DNA of 28,100 bases from DATJSN01 sp035504095 (GTDB taxonomy: Bacteria > Planctomycetota > Phycisphaerae > WQYP01), in NCBI GenBank assembly GCA_035504095.1, contig DATJSN010000071.1, positions 1-28,100 of the forward strand, read 5' to 3'. The notes under the pieces were generated by a model. That model ran no database searches, was not told the origin of the DNA, and saw nothing but the letters and a program-made list of their open reading frames with translations. The position numbers and the translations under genes were made by a program. Shown here piece by piece: positions 6,987 to 15,116 of the stretch. The first letter of the stretch is position 1; each line of letters starts with the position of its first letter.

Positions 6987-8846
6987 TTAGCCAACGCTCG
7001 GTTGAGCTAGATCATCACTCTGGCTGTCTTTGGCTTCCAATTTTTGCCAAATCGCACCATATAAAGCGATGAAGATGAAGCAAATCAGCGGCATAAGAAA
7101 GCCAAAGCGCATTCCTTTGGTGTCTGCGAGCCAGCCCATCAAAAACGGCATGAGGGCTCCGCCGACGATGGACATGACAATGAAGGAAGAGGCGATTTTT
7201 GTTTTTTCGCCCAATCCATGAATGCCCAGCGAGAAAATGGTCGGATAGGTGATGGACATGAAGAAAAAGCTTAAAAACAACCCAGCCACTGAATACCACC
7301 CCCATGCATTCATCGTCAAAATCATCATCAAAATATTGGCAACCGAATAGACCAGCAACATCAGATGCGGCCTGACAACGCGCAGGGCGAAGCTGCCAGT
7401 GATGCGTCCGAACAGGAACAAAAGAAATCCGCCGAACGCCAGCAGCAGCGAACTGCCGCGGTCGGTGATGCGAAACAAGGAGGCGTTCAAATAAGGATTC
7501 CGCGCAATCAGGTCGGACGAATAAGTGTCTTCCATAAGCTGGCGATTCGCTCGATCTAACTGTTCACCGGTAGGATTGGACGCAAACAGTTTGCGCTGTG
7601 CGTCCGACAGAGAGATTCCGCTGGAACTCGCGGTAGTAAAAAGAGTATTGCTTTGGAGAATTTGATTCAACTCTTTAACCAAAAGCGCTTTTTTATCGTC
7701 AATAATCTGTTGATCTATATCGGCGGCGTCCTGTGTGATGGAAGATGACGCGCGGATTTGATTGGCATATGCCGCAAATCCGGACGAAGCAAGAAAAACC
7801 TGTTGGTCGGCCGAAAACTGGCGCCATATATATTGGGAAATTGGCAGCGTTTGAGGATCGGAATCGTTTTGCAGTTTGGCGACCAGCTCCGAAACGTTGG
7901 GGAAATCGCCAGGTACGAACATTGCCGCCGAATAAGTCATCGGAGTCTGCGGCACTCCACAAATGTGCAAAACGTTGGCGTAATTTTGCAACCCATTGGC
8001 CTGATGTACACTCAGCGCCGGTGTATCCGCCGCCGTATAATTAATGAAAAAGCTGAAAATGCCCGTTTGTGCCGCCACGTAAAGAAATTGCGCCGCAACG
8101 GCCAGAGTAAAATGCCAGCGCTTATAAAGCGGCTTGGTCACCACAATGCCACCACCAATTTCCACCTTGGCTTCTTCGATGTTATGCAGGTCCGGCACTT
8201 TGCTGACCGCAAACACCAGTATCAGAAACACAACGAGGGCCGCGATGATCAGGTAAGGTTCATATAGGGTAGAGTTATTGGTAATCGGTTCACCGGTGGC
8301 GGAGAGGACAAAAAAGCCACCCAAAACCGGACCGATCACCCAGCCGACACCGTTGGCGCTTTGCGCCAAATTAATGCGCGCGGTGCCGGATCCTGGAGGA
8401 CCCAGCACGGTCGCATAAGGATTGCAAACCGTCTCCAGGCACGGTAAGCCCGCCGCCAGAATGAAAAGCCCAAGCAGAAAAGCCCAGTATGTTCCGATAT
8501 GCGTTGCCGGAATAAACCACAGGGCTCCCAACGCAACCAGAAACAATCCCGTAAGAATGCCGCCTTTATAGCCGAAACGAGTAGCGATTAAGCCGGCCGG
8601 AATGGCCATAATGAAGTAACCCATATAGTTCGCAAACTGCACCCAGGCCGATTCCGCCTTGGTGAGTTCCAACGAATCCTGAAAATGCTTGTTGAGCACG
8701 TCAAGCATACCGTTGCAAACACCCCACAGCAAAAACAGCGACGATACTATAAGAAAAATGTAGGCATAATTTTTGCCATCAACTGTGCGAAACCAACTGG
8801 TGGATTTGGTTTTGGATTCGGATGGAGTTACAGCGGTTGGATGCAT
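6987..8846 (-). CDS. FHS/FucP-type sugar:H+ symporter with a large periplasmic insertion
   Basis: This major facilitator protein has 619 residues. The FucP family signatures are present: FLLWGVCNGMLDVLNKHFQ in helix 1, LPCLETVCNPYATVLGP after helix 4, and AQSANGVGWVIGPVLGG. The usual length is about 410-440; the excess is one insertion of some 180 residues (about 282-462, DNA 7461-8003) between helix 7 (TGIFSFFINYT) and helix 8 (LLLAFGGFLLFLFGR). This loop faces the periplasm in the FucP topology. The insert is polar, partly helical and lacks cysteine pairs or known motifs. Family members take up L-fucose, galactose or glucose with protons; the substrate is not predictable here. GAGG precedes the ATG. 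A second FHS gene lies 118 bp upstream, and a separate promoter is likely at 8907-8934. Confidence 0.9.
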   Translation of the reverse strand: MHPTAVTPSESKTKSTSWFRTVDGKNYAYIFLIVSSLFLLWGVCNGMLDVLNKHFQDSLELTKAESAWVQFANYMGYFIMAIPAGLIATRFGYKGGILTGLFLVALGALWFIPATHIGTYWAFLLGLFILAAGLPCLETVCNPYATVLGPPGSGTARINLAQSANGVGWVIGPVLGGFFVLSATGEPITNNSTLYEPYLIIAALVVFLILVFAVSKVPDLHNIEEAKVEIGGGIVVTKPLYKRWHFTLAVAAQFLYVAAQTGIFSFFINYTAADTPALSVHQANGLQNYANVLHICGVPQTPMTYSAAMFVPGDFPNVSELVAKLQNDSDPQTLPISQYIWRQFSADQQVFLASSGFAAYANQIRASSSITQDAADIDQQIIDDKKALLVKELNQILQSNTLFTTASSSGISLSDAQRKLFASNPTGEQLDRANRQLMEDTYSSDLIARNPYLNASLFRITDRGSSLLLAFGGFLLFLFGRITGSFALRVVRPHLMLLVYSVANILMMILTMNAWGWYSVAGLFLSFFFMSITYPTIFSLGIHGLGEKTKIASSFIVMSIVGGALMPFLMGWLADTKGMRFGFLMPLICFIFIALYGAIWQKLEAKDSQSDDLAQPSVG

Positions 8847-8894
8847 TTTAACCTCGTTTCCCTAAGATTCGCCGGATAGGCCCTACGTGCCTCG

Positions 8895-8934
8895 AATGGT
8901 CTCGCCATTATTTTGGTTTGCCGACTGATGTCAA
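8895..8934 (-). promoter_or_regulatory. Promoter of the FucP-like gene with a small inverted repeat at its start site
   Basis: On the reverse strand a perfect TTGACA (8929-8934) and AATAAT (8907-8912) are separated by 16 bp. The inverted repeat AATGG-TCTCG-CCATT (8895-8909) overlaps the -10 and the expected start site, as an operator would. The gene therefore need not depend on read-through from the upstream transporter gene. Confidence 0.55.
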
Positions 8935-8964
8935 GCTTTTTATTCGAGTCTTAACCTGGCTTCA

Positions 8965-10395
8965 TTAAACGGAGGCACTTGAGGAAATACCGACCGGAGC
9001 ATTATTAATTTGCCTGCCGGCGCGATAACCATATAGGCCATAGAAAGCGATATAAATGTAAGACGCAATCGGCACGATGAAGGAATTTTGAATACCGATG
9101 TGATCGGCCACAAAACCTTGCAATGGCGGTAATACGGCGCCGCCTAATATTGCCATGACCAGCAGCGATGAGCCCTGGCTTTTAAGTTCTCCCAGTCCCT
9201 CGATGGCCATGGAAAAGATATTCGACCACATGACTGAATTAAATAGTCCAATGCCCAGAATGGCCCACACCGCCGCGGCGCCGGTCGAGAGTATGCCCGT
9301 GAGCAGCAGGACAATGATGATGAAACTAAACAAGGCCAACATCCGATGCGGACTCGACTCTCCCAGGAAAAACGCCGCCATCATAATCGCCAGTAAAATG
9401 CCGTAATGAAGAGCATTTGTCCGGCCGGAAAGAATCCAGATGGTGATAAGCGCCGCCACCGGAAGTAGCGTCACGATAAGATGCCGCAGCCATTTTCTGA
9501 TGTCGCTTAAGGCAAAAGCCCCCATAAAGCGGCCGATCATTGCTCCGCCCCAGTAAAAAGAAAGAAACTTCGAGGCTGTTGCGTGTGTAAGCCCGCCGAG
9601 TTGGGGCAGACCGAGGTAATTGACGATGTTACTGCCTATGGTGACTTCCGCGCCCACATACAGGAAAATGGCAATTGCTCCCAGTACCAGATGAGGATGC
9701 TTGAGCGCACCGGCGCCACGAGTGATATGTTCTTTGTTTGTAAAATTGGGTAAATGAGCAAACAGAAAAAACACCGCAAGCATCAGGAATACGCCGGCGA
9801 CGCATAAATATGGGATCTTCACCGACTGCGCTCCCTGTTCTCCCACTCGATTAAACACCACGAAAATCAACCAACCCGCGACAAGCGGGCCGATCGTCGT
9901 GCCAAACGAGTTGAAGGCCTGGGAAAGATTGAGTCGGCTGGAGGCCGTACGCTCCGGCCCCAAAATCGTCACGTATGGGTTGGCCGCGATCTGCAGCATC
10001 GCGAACCCAATGCCTACGATGAACAACGCGACCAGAAAGAACGGATAAGAGACAAACTCGGCCGCCGGATAAAACATGGCGCTGCCCGCGGCGGCAAGAA
10101 GCAAACCGATGATCACGCCATTCTTGTAGCCGATGCGATTGATCGGATCTCCCCAGATCGCGGAGATCACGTAATAGGCAAATGAACCGGCGGCATATGC
10201 ACCAAAAAAAGCGAGTTGAACCAGCATCGCCTGGAAGTAATTCAGTGTAAAAGCATCTTTGAAGCGCGGAATGAGAATATCATTCCAAACGGTCATGAAT
10301 CCCCACATGAAAAACAGTATGGTCATGATGGCGAACGGACCGCGATATGTTCGATTATTGGGTTGCCCCACAACGTTAATAGGAGTTATTGCCAT
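8965..10395 (-). CDS. FHS-family sugar MFS transporter (GluP/FucP-like)
   Basis: This has 476 residues and about 12 membrane segments. The family marks are FMWGFMTVWNDILIPRFKDAF in helix 1, IAANPYVTILGPERTASSRLNLSQAFNSFG after helix 4, and WSNIFSMAIEGLGELKSQGSS in the C-terminal half. It should be a proton-coupled symporter for glucose, galactose, fucose or a similar sugar. Length is normal, unlike the insertion-bearing paralogue downstream. GAGGG lies 6 nt before the ATG at 10395 and falls inside a predicted hairpin (10402-10437) that could hide it. The two transporters are paralogues on one strand with no sugar-metabolic gene beside them, so substrate assignment is open. Confidence 0.92.
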   Translation of the reverse strand: MAITPINVVGQPNNRTYRGPFAIMTILFFMWGFMTVWNDILIPRFKDAFTLNYFQAMLVQLAFFGAYAAGSFAYYVISAIWGDPINRIGYKNGVIIGLLLAAAGSAMFYPAAEFVSYPFFLVALFIVGIGFAMLQIAANPYVTILGPERTASSRLNLSQAFNSFGTTIGPLVAGWLIFVVFNRVGEQGAQSVKIPYLCVAGVFLMLAVFFLFAHLPNFTNKEHITRGAGALKHPHLVLGAIAIFLYVGAEVTIGSNIVNYLGLPQLGGLTHATASKFLSFYWGGAMIGRFMGAFALSDIRKWLRHLIVTLLPVAALITIWILSGRTNALHYGILLAIMMAAFFLGESSPHRMLALFSFIIIVLLLTGILSTGAAAVWAILGIGLFNSVMWSNIFSMAIEGLGELKSQGSSLLVMAILGGAVLPPLQGFVADHIGIQNSFIVPIASYIYIAFYGLYGYRAGRQINNAPVGISSSASV

Positions 10396-10401
10396 ATTGA
10401 A

Positions 10402-10437
10402 CCCTCTTTACGCAAATTTCCCGTCAACCAAAGAGGG
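10402..10437 (-). promoter_or_regulatory. Inverted repeat able to hide the ribosome binding site of the sugar transporter
   Basis: Perfect 8-bp arms CCCTCTTT (10402-10409) and AAAGAGGG (10430-10437) are separated by 20 bp. In the transporter mRNA the 3' arm, AAAGAGGG, is the Shine-Dalgarno sequence itself, 6 nt before the ATG, so pairing would block initiation. A DNA operator is the alternative reading. TCCCGTCAA occurs twice, at 10419-10427 and 10462-10470. Confidence 0.45.
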
Positions 10438-10682
10438 CTGCACTTTGAGGTAATTCTTCCATCCCGTCAATATAAATTTAAGGTCCGAGAAGGTTCGTTT
10501 ATAATGAAAAAAAACGCGGTTTTTTTGGAATTTAATAATAGAAAGTTATGAAAGCATTAATGTTGCGCTAATATCACTTCAAAAAGGCTTTTTCGCTTGC
10601 CTTAAACAATAATGCTCACGTACTCTTAGTGGGTAGGGTTCCAAGAGGCCGTGGGAAGGTTTTATAGAGGCGGAGGTTTAGC
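10438..10682. other. Divergent intergenic region between the sugar transporter and pstB
   Basis: It is AT-rich. It contains an A8-CGCGG-T7 dyad (10507-10526) that could act as a weak bidirectional terminator or a bent segment. Three degenerate TTAAT-like repeats start at 10546, 10557 and 10568, exactly 11 bp apart, a possible weak Pho-box-like array upstream of pstB. A good Shine-Dalgarno (GGCGGAGG) precedes the pstB ATG at 10683. No gene is visible. Confidence 0.35.
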
Positions 10683-11513
10683 ATGGCTCCAAGTATTGAA
10701 AATATGACCCAAAACAAAGCCGCCCAAACGGTACCTGTACAAGCTGCGCCATCTAAAAAGTCATATGCCGTAGAAGTGCAAAATCTGGAAGTTTTTTATG
10801 GTAAAAGCCGCGCGGTTCATGGTGTAAGTCTCGGCATCGCGGAACGCGAGGTCACCGCGTTTATTGGACCGTCTGGTTGCGGTAAATCCACAATTCTTCG
10901 CTGCTTTAATCGGCTCAATGATCTGGTCAAGCATTGCCACATTCGTGGGTCAGTTCAAATTTACGGTAATGAGGTTTATGATCGCAAAACCGACGTCATT
11001 GATCTGCGCAAACGCACGGGAATGGTCTTTCAGAAACCCAATCCATTTCCCAAAAGTATTTATGACAATGTCGCCTATCCGCTGCGTATTCACGGCGTAA
11101 AGAAAAAAGCGATCGTGGATGAAACCGTCGAAAGGTCATTGCGCAGCGCTGGACTCTGGAATGAAGTTAAAGACCGCCTGCATTCTTCGGCGATGAATCT
11201 TTCCGGCGGCCAGCAGCAGCGTCTTTGCATTGCCCGGGCAATCGCCGCCGATCCACAAGTGTTGCTAATGGATGAACCTTGTTCGGCACTGGATCCAATC
11301 GCCACCGGCGTCGTGGAAACACTGATCAATGAACTTAGCAAGCAGGTCACTATTGTCATTGTTACGCACAACATGCATCAGGCTTCTCGCGTAGCGCATC
11401 AAACGGCGTTTTTCTATCTGGGTAATCTGGTGGAATTCGCCCCGACGGACAAAATCTTCCACAATCCCGACAATAAGCAAACCGAGGCTTATGTGACTGG
11501 CCAGTTCGGCTAA
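10683..11513 (+). CDS. pstB: Phosphate ABC transporter ATP-binding protein
   Basis: PstB hydrolyses ATP on the cytoplasmic face of the PstCA channel to drive high-affinity phosphate import. It has 276 residues: an unusual polar N-terminal extension of about 28, then a standard ABC domain with Walker A GPSGCGKST (62-70), signature LSGGQQQR (from 173), Walker B LLMDEP and the switch histidine in VTHNMHQ. PstB-specific features include CFNRLNDL after Walker A and GMVFQKPNPFPKSIYDNVAYPLR. It comes first in this locus, ahead of pstS, whereas the common order is pstSCAB-phoU. A terminator at 11551-11581 and a new promoter before pstS suggest it is transcribed apart from pstSCA. No phoU is present in the window. 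Confidence 0.97.
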   Translation: MAPSIENMTQNKAAQTVPVQAAPSKKSYAVEVQNLEVFYGKSRAVHGVSLGIAEREVTAFIGPSGCGKSTILRCFNRLNDLVKHCHIRGSVQIYGNEVYDRKTDVIDLRKRTGMVFQKPNPFPKSIYDNVAYPLRIHGVKKKAIVDETVERSLRSAGLWNEVKDRLHSSAMNLSGGQQQRLCIARAIAADPQVLLMDEPCSALDPIATGVVETLINELSKQVTIVIVTHNMHQASRVAHQTAFFYLGNLVEFAPTDKIFHNPDNKQTEAYVTGQFG

Positions 11514-11550
11514 TAACCTTCAAATGCCAATCAATATAATGTTTTTGCAT

Positions 11551-11581
11551 CAAGGCCTCTGCAGTGCCGGCTTTGTTTTTT
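11551..11581 (+). terminator. Probable intrinsic terminator after pstB
   Basis: CAAGGCC (11551-11557) pairs with GGCTTTG (11569-11575), one G-T pair included, around an 11-nt loop, followed by six T residues. It lies 38 bp after the pstB stop. Confidence 0.5.
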
Positions 11582-11641
11582 CATTTGGTTTATGGGTTAT
11601 CTGGTTATTATGGAAATGTGTTTATTCAATCACGCCGAATA

Positions 11642-11686
11642 TTAACCCCATCTTAACGTAAATTTAATATCGTTCGCGCCTAATCT
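11642..11686 (+). promoter_or_regulatory. Pho-box-like direct repeats and promoter of pstS
   Basis: TTAAC, TTAAC and TTAAT begin at 11642, 11653 and 11664, exactly 11 bp apart, the spacing of PhoB/PhoP-family binding repeats. A -10-like TAATCT follows at 11681-11686 with no proper -35, as in activator-dependent Pho promoters where the box replaces the -35. The pstS ATG is about 90 bp downstream. The link to a PhoB/PhoP regulator is inferred from repeat form and gene function; no such regulator gene is in the window. Confidence 0.6.
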
Positions 11687-11775
11687 CCGGTGGTTATGGC
11701 GGCTCGATGAGAAGGCACATACTCGTGTGCTCGAAGCCAGCGCATCGGGATAATTCTTAGAAAGGGGACATCTAT

Positions 11776-12840
11776 ATGTTTAAGGCGCTCAAGTCAATTG
11801 TAACCGCCGGAGCGGCGTTGTTGCTCGCGGCAACGGTAGTCCAAGCTGATCCTGTTCACCTGAATGCGGATGGAGGCACATTTCCAGCTCCGCTGTATGC
11901 CAAGTGGATACAGGTTTTTAATGCGGCAAATCCGGATATCGTGGTTGATTATCAAGCTGTCGGCTCAGGCGCCGGCATTAAGGCTATCAGCGGTCAGCTT
12001 GTTCCCTTTGCAGGCTCCGATGCTCCGTTAACCGATGCTCAGGAGCAAAACGCTCCGGGAAAAATTTTACACATTCCAACCGTGGCCGGTCCTGAAGTAA
12101 TGACCTATAACCTGCCCGGACTTAATGGGCAGCTGGTTCTGGATGGCCAAACCATCGCCGATATTTATATGGGGAACGTCACCAGTTGGAACGATCCGGA
12201 AATCCAAAAGCTCAATCCCAATCTGAATCTCCCCAATTTGCCGATCGCCGTGGCCCATCGCTCGGACGGTTCAGGCACAACCTATATCTTCACTGATTAT
12301 CTTTCCCATGTAAGCTCTAATTGGGCCAGTCAGGTCGGTAACGCTACTGCGGTCCAATGGCCTGTCGGTCAAGGCGGCAAAGGTAATGCGGGTGTGGCCG
12401 CGATCGTCAAAAACACTGTTGGCGGCATCGGCTACGTTGAATATGCATATGCCCTAAATGGCAATCTCACTTATGCCGCACTTGTTAATCATGACGGCAA
12501 CACGGTTCAACCTTCCATCGCCGGCGTGGTCGCCGCGGCGCAAGGCATGATGGACAATATTCCGGATGATTTTCGTTTGCACATTGTCGATGCTCCAGGC
12601 GCCGATTCCTATCCTATTTGCGGTTTCACTTATCTGCTTGTTTACCAGGATCTTGATTATCTCAAGGATCCCAATGAAGCCCAGGCGCTGGTCAAATGGC
12701 TGGTTTGGTGTGAAACCGACGGCCAGCAATATGCCGCCGGCCTGAAATACGCGAGTTTACCGAGTGCCTTGCAGCAAAAAATTATGGATCAGCTTAAAAC
12801 CATTACGTTCAACGGCCAGCTCGTTTGGACCGGCCAGTAA
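11776..12840 (+). CDS. pstS: Periplasmic phosphate-binding protein
   Basis: PstS captures phosphate in the periplasm and delivers it to PstCA. It has 354 residues. The N-terminus is a clear Sec signal peptide (charged MFKALKS, hydrophobic core, cleavage likely after VQA at residue 24). The mature part shows the family blocks DGGTFPAPLY, YQAVGSGAG, FAGSDAPLTD, IADIYMGNVTSWNDPEI, AHRSDGSGTTYIF and GQGGKGNAGVA, the last being part of the phosphate pocket. Length is typical. AAAGGGG lies 9 nt before the ATG. Expression is probably induced by phosphate starvation from the Pho-box-like promoter at 11642-11686. A strong terminator directly after the gene should keep its level above that of pstC and pstA. 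Confidence 0.97.
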   Translation: MFKALKSIVTAGAALLLAATVVQADPVHLNADGGTFPAPLYAKWIQVFNAANPDIVVDYQAVGSGAGIKAISGQLVPFAGSDAPLTDAQEQNAPGKILHIPTVAGPEVMTYNLPGLNGQLVLDGQTIADIYMGNVTSWNDPEIQKLNPNLNLPNLPIAVAHRSDGSGTTYIFTDYLSHVSSNWASQVGNATAVQWPVGQGGKGNAGVAAIVKNTVGGIGYVEYAYALNGNLTYAALVNHDGNTVQPSIAGVVAAAQGMMDNIPDDFRLHIVDAPGADSYPICGFTYLLVYQDLDYLKDPNEAQALVKWLVWCETDGQQYAAGLKYASLPSALQQKIMDQLKTITFNGQLVWTGQ

Positions 12841-12869
12841 ACTGTGGTGATTTTTTGCTTTTGTGAGAG

Positions 12870-12904
12870 AATCCCCGCTTCGGTGACAAGCGGGGATTTT
12901 TTTT
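12870..12904 (+). terminator. Strong intrinsic terminator between pstS and pstC
   Basis: An 11-bp perfect stem, AATCCCCGCTT (12870-12880) with AAGCGGGGATT (12888-12898), has a 7-nt loop and runs into a T-tract to 12904. It sits inside the pst locus, 30 bp after pstS and 53 bp before pstC, so it likely attenuates rather than ends the operon unless pstC has its own promoter. Confidence 0.9.
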
Positions 12905-12957
12905 CTCCCGATTAACTCAGCGGTTCCGAAGGATGCTGCCGCGACGGAGTTTTTGAA

Positions 12958-14013
12958 ATGTCCGCAAGTTATTCCAGCATGGGTTCAGGCCCAACTCCAT
13001 CACCGATCGGATCCTCCGGTGTGCCACAGTCCGGTTCAACAAGAAGATTTATTCGTCAACTTCTCGACCTAGTCACGTATCTGGCGGCGCTGGCTGGCGC
13101 TATCTCCATGATTATTCTGCTGCTGATTACATTTGTGGTTCTTGTTGTGGGAGCCTGGCCGGCGATCGTGAAGTTCAACTGGCATTTCCTGGTAAGTTCT
13201 CAATTCAACCCGGTCACTGATAATTATGGCTGCCTGCCGATGCTTTATGGAACTTTTCTGTCCTCATTTCTTGGGCTGTTGGTTGCGGTGCCGGTGAGTC
13301 TTGGTGCGGCGATTTTTATCGTCAAAATCGCGCCATTCTGGATTGCCAGACCCTGTTCATTTTTGATCGAATTGCTTGCCGCGATACCGAGTCTGGCGTT
13401 CGGATTATGGGGTGTTTTGGTCATGTCGCCCTGGTTGCAGCTTCATGGCGAACCATGGTTGCATGCTGCTATTGGGTGGATGAATATTATTCCCGTCGGA
13501 AAATACCACAATGGGCAAACGGAATTTTTTCCATCCAATCTCGTTCAAGGCGCAGCTTATGGCAGCGGCATGCTGGCCGCGGGTTTAATTCTGGCCATTA
13601 TGATTATTCCGATTATTACGGCCATCTCCCGCGATGTATTAGCCGCGGCACCGCCGGAAATCGAACAGGGCGCCTATGGCCTCGGAGCAACCTGGTGGCA
13701 GGCGATGTGGGTGAACCTGGGCTTTTGCAAAACCGGGCTGTTGGGGGCGGTTATTTTAGGGATGGCACGCGCGGTAGGTGAAACCATGGCTGTGACCATG
13801 GTCATTGGAAATACCAAAATCATCAGTGCGAGCCTGTTTTCCAGCTCAGCGACCATGGCCAGCGTTCTGGCCAATGAATTTACTGAAGCCGATACTCCAA
13901 TGTATACACATGCCTTGGTTTATCTGGCGCTCGTGCTTTTGGTTTCCACAATGATACTTAATTCCCTGGCGCGATTCATGGTGGCGCGTGTTTCCGGCAG
14001 TTCCGGACGTTAA
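12958..14013 (+). CDS. pstC: Phosphate ABC transporter permease
   Basis: This inner-membrane half of the PstCA channel has 351 residues and six predicted helices after a polar Gly/Ser/Pro-rich N-terminus of about 30 residues. The first helix is at about 40-65. The binding-protein-dependent permease fold is shown by the GTFLSSFLGLLVAVPVSLG block, the conserved LLAAIPSLAFGLWG and the EAA-type loop EIEQGAYGLGATWWQAM that contacts PstB, then ARAVGETMAVTMVIGN. A loop of about 40 residues after the second helix pair (PWLQLHG to FFPSNL) is longer than in short homologues, as in many PstC proteins. GGAG precedes the ATG. pstA follows 31 bp downstream. Confidence 0.95.
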   Translation: MSASYSSMGSGPTPSPIGSSGVPQSGSTRRFIRQLLDLVTYLAALAGAISMIILLLITFVVLVVGAWPAIVKFNWHFLVSSQFNPVTDNYGCLPMLYGTFLSSFLGLLVAVPVSLGAAIFIVKIAPFWIARPCSFLIELLAAIPSLAFGLWGVLVMSPWLQLHGEPWLHAAIGWMNIIPVGKYHNGQTEFFPSNLVQGAAYGSGMLAAGLILAIMIIPIITAISRDVLAAAPPEIEQGAYGLGATWWQAMWVNLGFCKTGLLGAVILGMARAVGETMAVTMVIGNTKIISASLFSSSATMASVLANEFTEADTPMYTHALVYLALVLLVSTMILNSLARFMVARVSGSSGR

Positions 14014-14044
14014 CGGATTAGGATTTGTGCGTTAAAGGTGTTGT

Positions 14045-15088
14045 ATGACCGCTGGTAATCCTGGTAATCCATTGCCGCCCAACGCCATTGAACCGTTGAA
14101 TTTCCAAAGCAGCGGTTCGCCGCCGCAACAACATTTCCAGTGGCCCAAGGAACACGGGACCCGCGTATTCAGCGTCATCATGAAGACGTTCTGTATTGTC
14201 AGTGCATTGGCCGCGGTTGCCGCACTTTTTATGATTACCGGCTACATTGTGTATAAAGGAATTGATGGGTTTTTTGTCGACTGGGGCGGCCACAGACATT
14301 GGAGTTGGGAACTCTTCACGCAACTGCCCGGGCCATCGGACTCTCCGTTTGGCATGAAGAGTCAATTCATTGGAACGGCGATTCTGGTGGGTCTTGCCAG
14401 CATTGTCGGCATACCTCTCGGTCTGCTTTGCGGGATTTACCTCGCTGAGTACGCCACTAAAGGCTGGTTCCCCAAAACGATTCGCACTGTCGTGGAGATT
14501 CTGGCCAGCGTACCATCGATTGTCATTGGCGTAGTGGCCTTTGAGTTGTTCGTGATCAATGTCCCCAGTGTCCAGGGCTGGACGGGAAAACTCTTACAGG
14601 GACTTCATGATGTATGTCCTGTTTTCTTCATGGGAAATTTCAGCGGCTATGCCGGTGCGTTGGCATTAGCGTTTATTATGGCGCCTATCGTCGCGGTAGT
14701 GAGTGAAGAAATGCTCAGGTTGGTGCCGCATAGCTATCGTGAAGCATCGGTGGGAGTGGGGGCGTCACGTTTTCAGACATTGGTGAACGTGGTGTTGCCT
14801 TCAGCCGCTGCCGGCATTATTACCGGCATCATGCTGGCCATAGCGCGAATAGCCGGCGAAACGGCGCCGCTGATTTTCACCACTGTGGGCAACGATCAAT
14901 TGATTCTCAACCCGGCGCAACAAATGCCCGCAGTAACACTCAAGATATGGTTGTATTCCACTTCGGCGGATCCGGGCTGGATCAAGCAGGCATGGTCAGC
15001 CATGTTGGTCGTTGTTTTGGCGGTGCTTTTCTTTAACACTCTCGTTCGTTTGGAACTCTGGCGCAGGCAGAAGAAACTGCAAAAATAA
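14045..15088 (+). CDS. pstA: Phosphate ABC transporter permease
   Basis: This is the second membrane subunit of the phosphate importer, 347 residues. It has a cytoplasmic Pro/Asn-rich N-terminus of about 40 residues, a first helix at 50-75, a periplasmic stretch of about 35 residues and the permease domain from about 110. Typical blocks are GTAILVGLASIVGIPLGLLCGIYLAEY, VEILASVPSIVIGVV, the EAA-type loop SYREASVGVGASRFQTLVNVVLP and ARIAGETAPLIFTT. It ends the pst locus and meets the convergent tRNA-Gly with 28 bp between them. No terminator is visible, so read-through would produce antisense RNA to the tRNA. No phoU follows. Confidence 0.95.
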   Translation: MTAGNPGNPLPPNAIEPLNFQSSGSPPQQHFQWPKEHGTRVFSVIMKTFCIVSALAAVAALFMITGYIVYKGIDGFFVDWGGHRHWSWELFTQLPGPSDSPFGMKSQFIGTAILVGLASIVGIPLGLLCGIYLAEYATKGWFPKTIRTVVEILASVPSIVIGVVAFELFVINVPSVQGWTGKLLQGLHDVCPVFFMGNFSGYAGALALAFIMAPIVAVVSEEMLRLVPHSYREASVGVGASRFQTLVNVVLPSAAAGIITGIMLAIARIAGETAPLIFTTVGNDQLILNPAQQMPAVTLKIWLYSTSADPGWIKQAWSAMLVVVLAVLFFNTLVRLELWRRQKKLQK

Positions 15089-15116
15089 ATCGTTCGAAAA
15101 AAATTGAGTCTATTAA

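Noticed and set aside
7758..8267. 169-codon frame on the plus strand within the transporter insertion region
   Set aside because: I considered whether the unusual insertion is really a foreign gene in another frame. The transporter frame continues without stop through the insert and resumes a perfect family match, whereas the opposite frame is Arg/Asn-rich with no motif.
10216..10551. 111-codon plus-strand frame spanning the transporter start and the gap before pstB
   Set aside because: Its first half is antisense to the sugar transporter and its second half is AT-rich gap sequence. No ribosome binding site or protein similarity is apparent.
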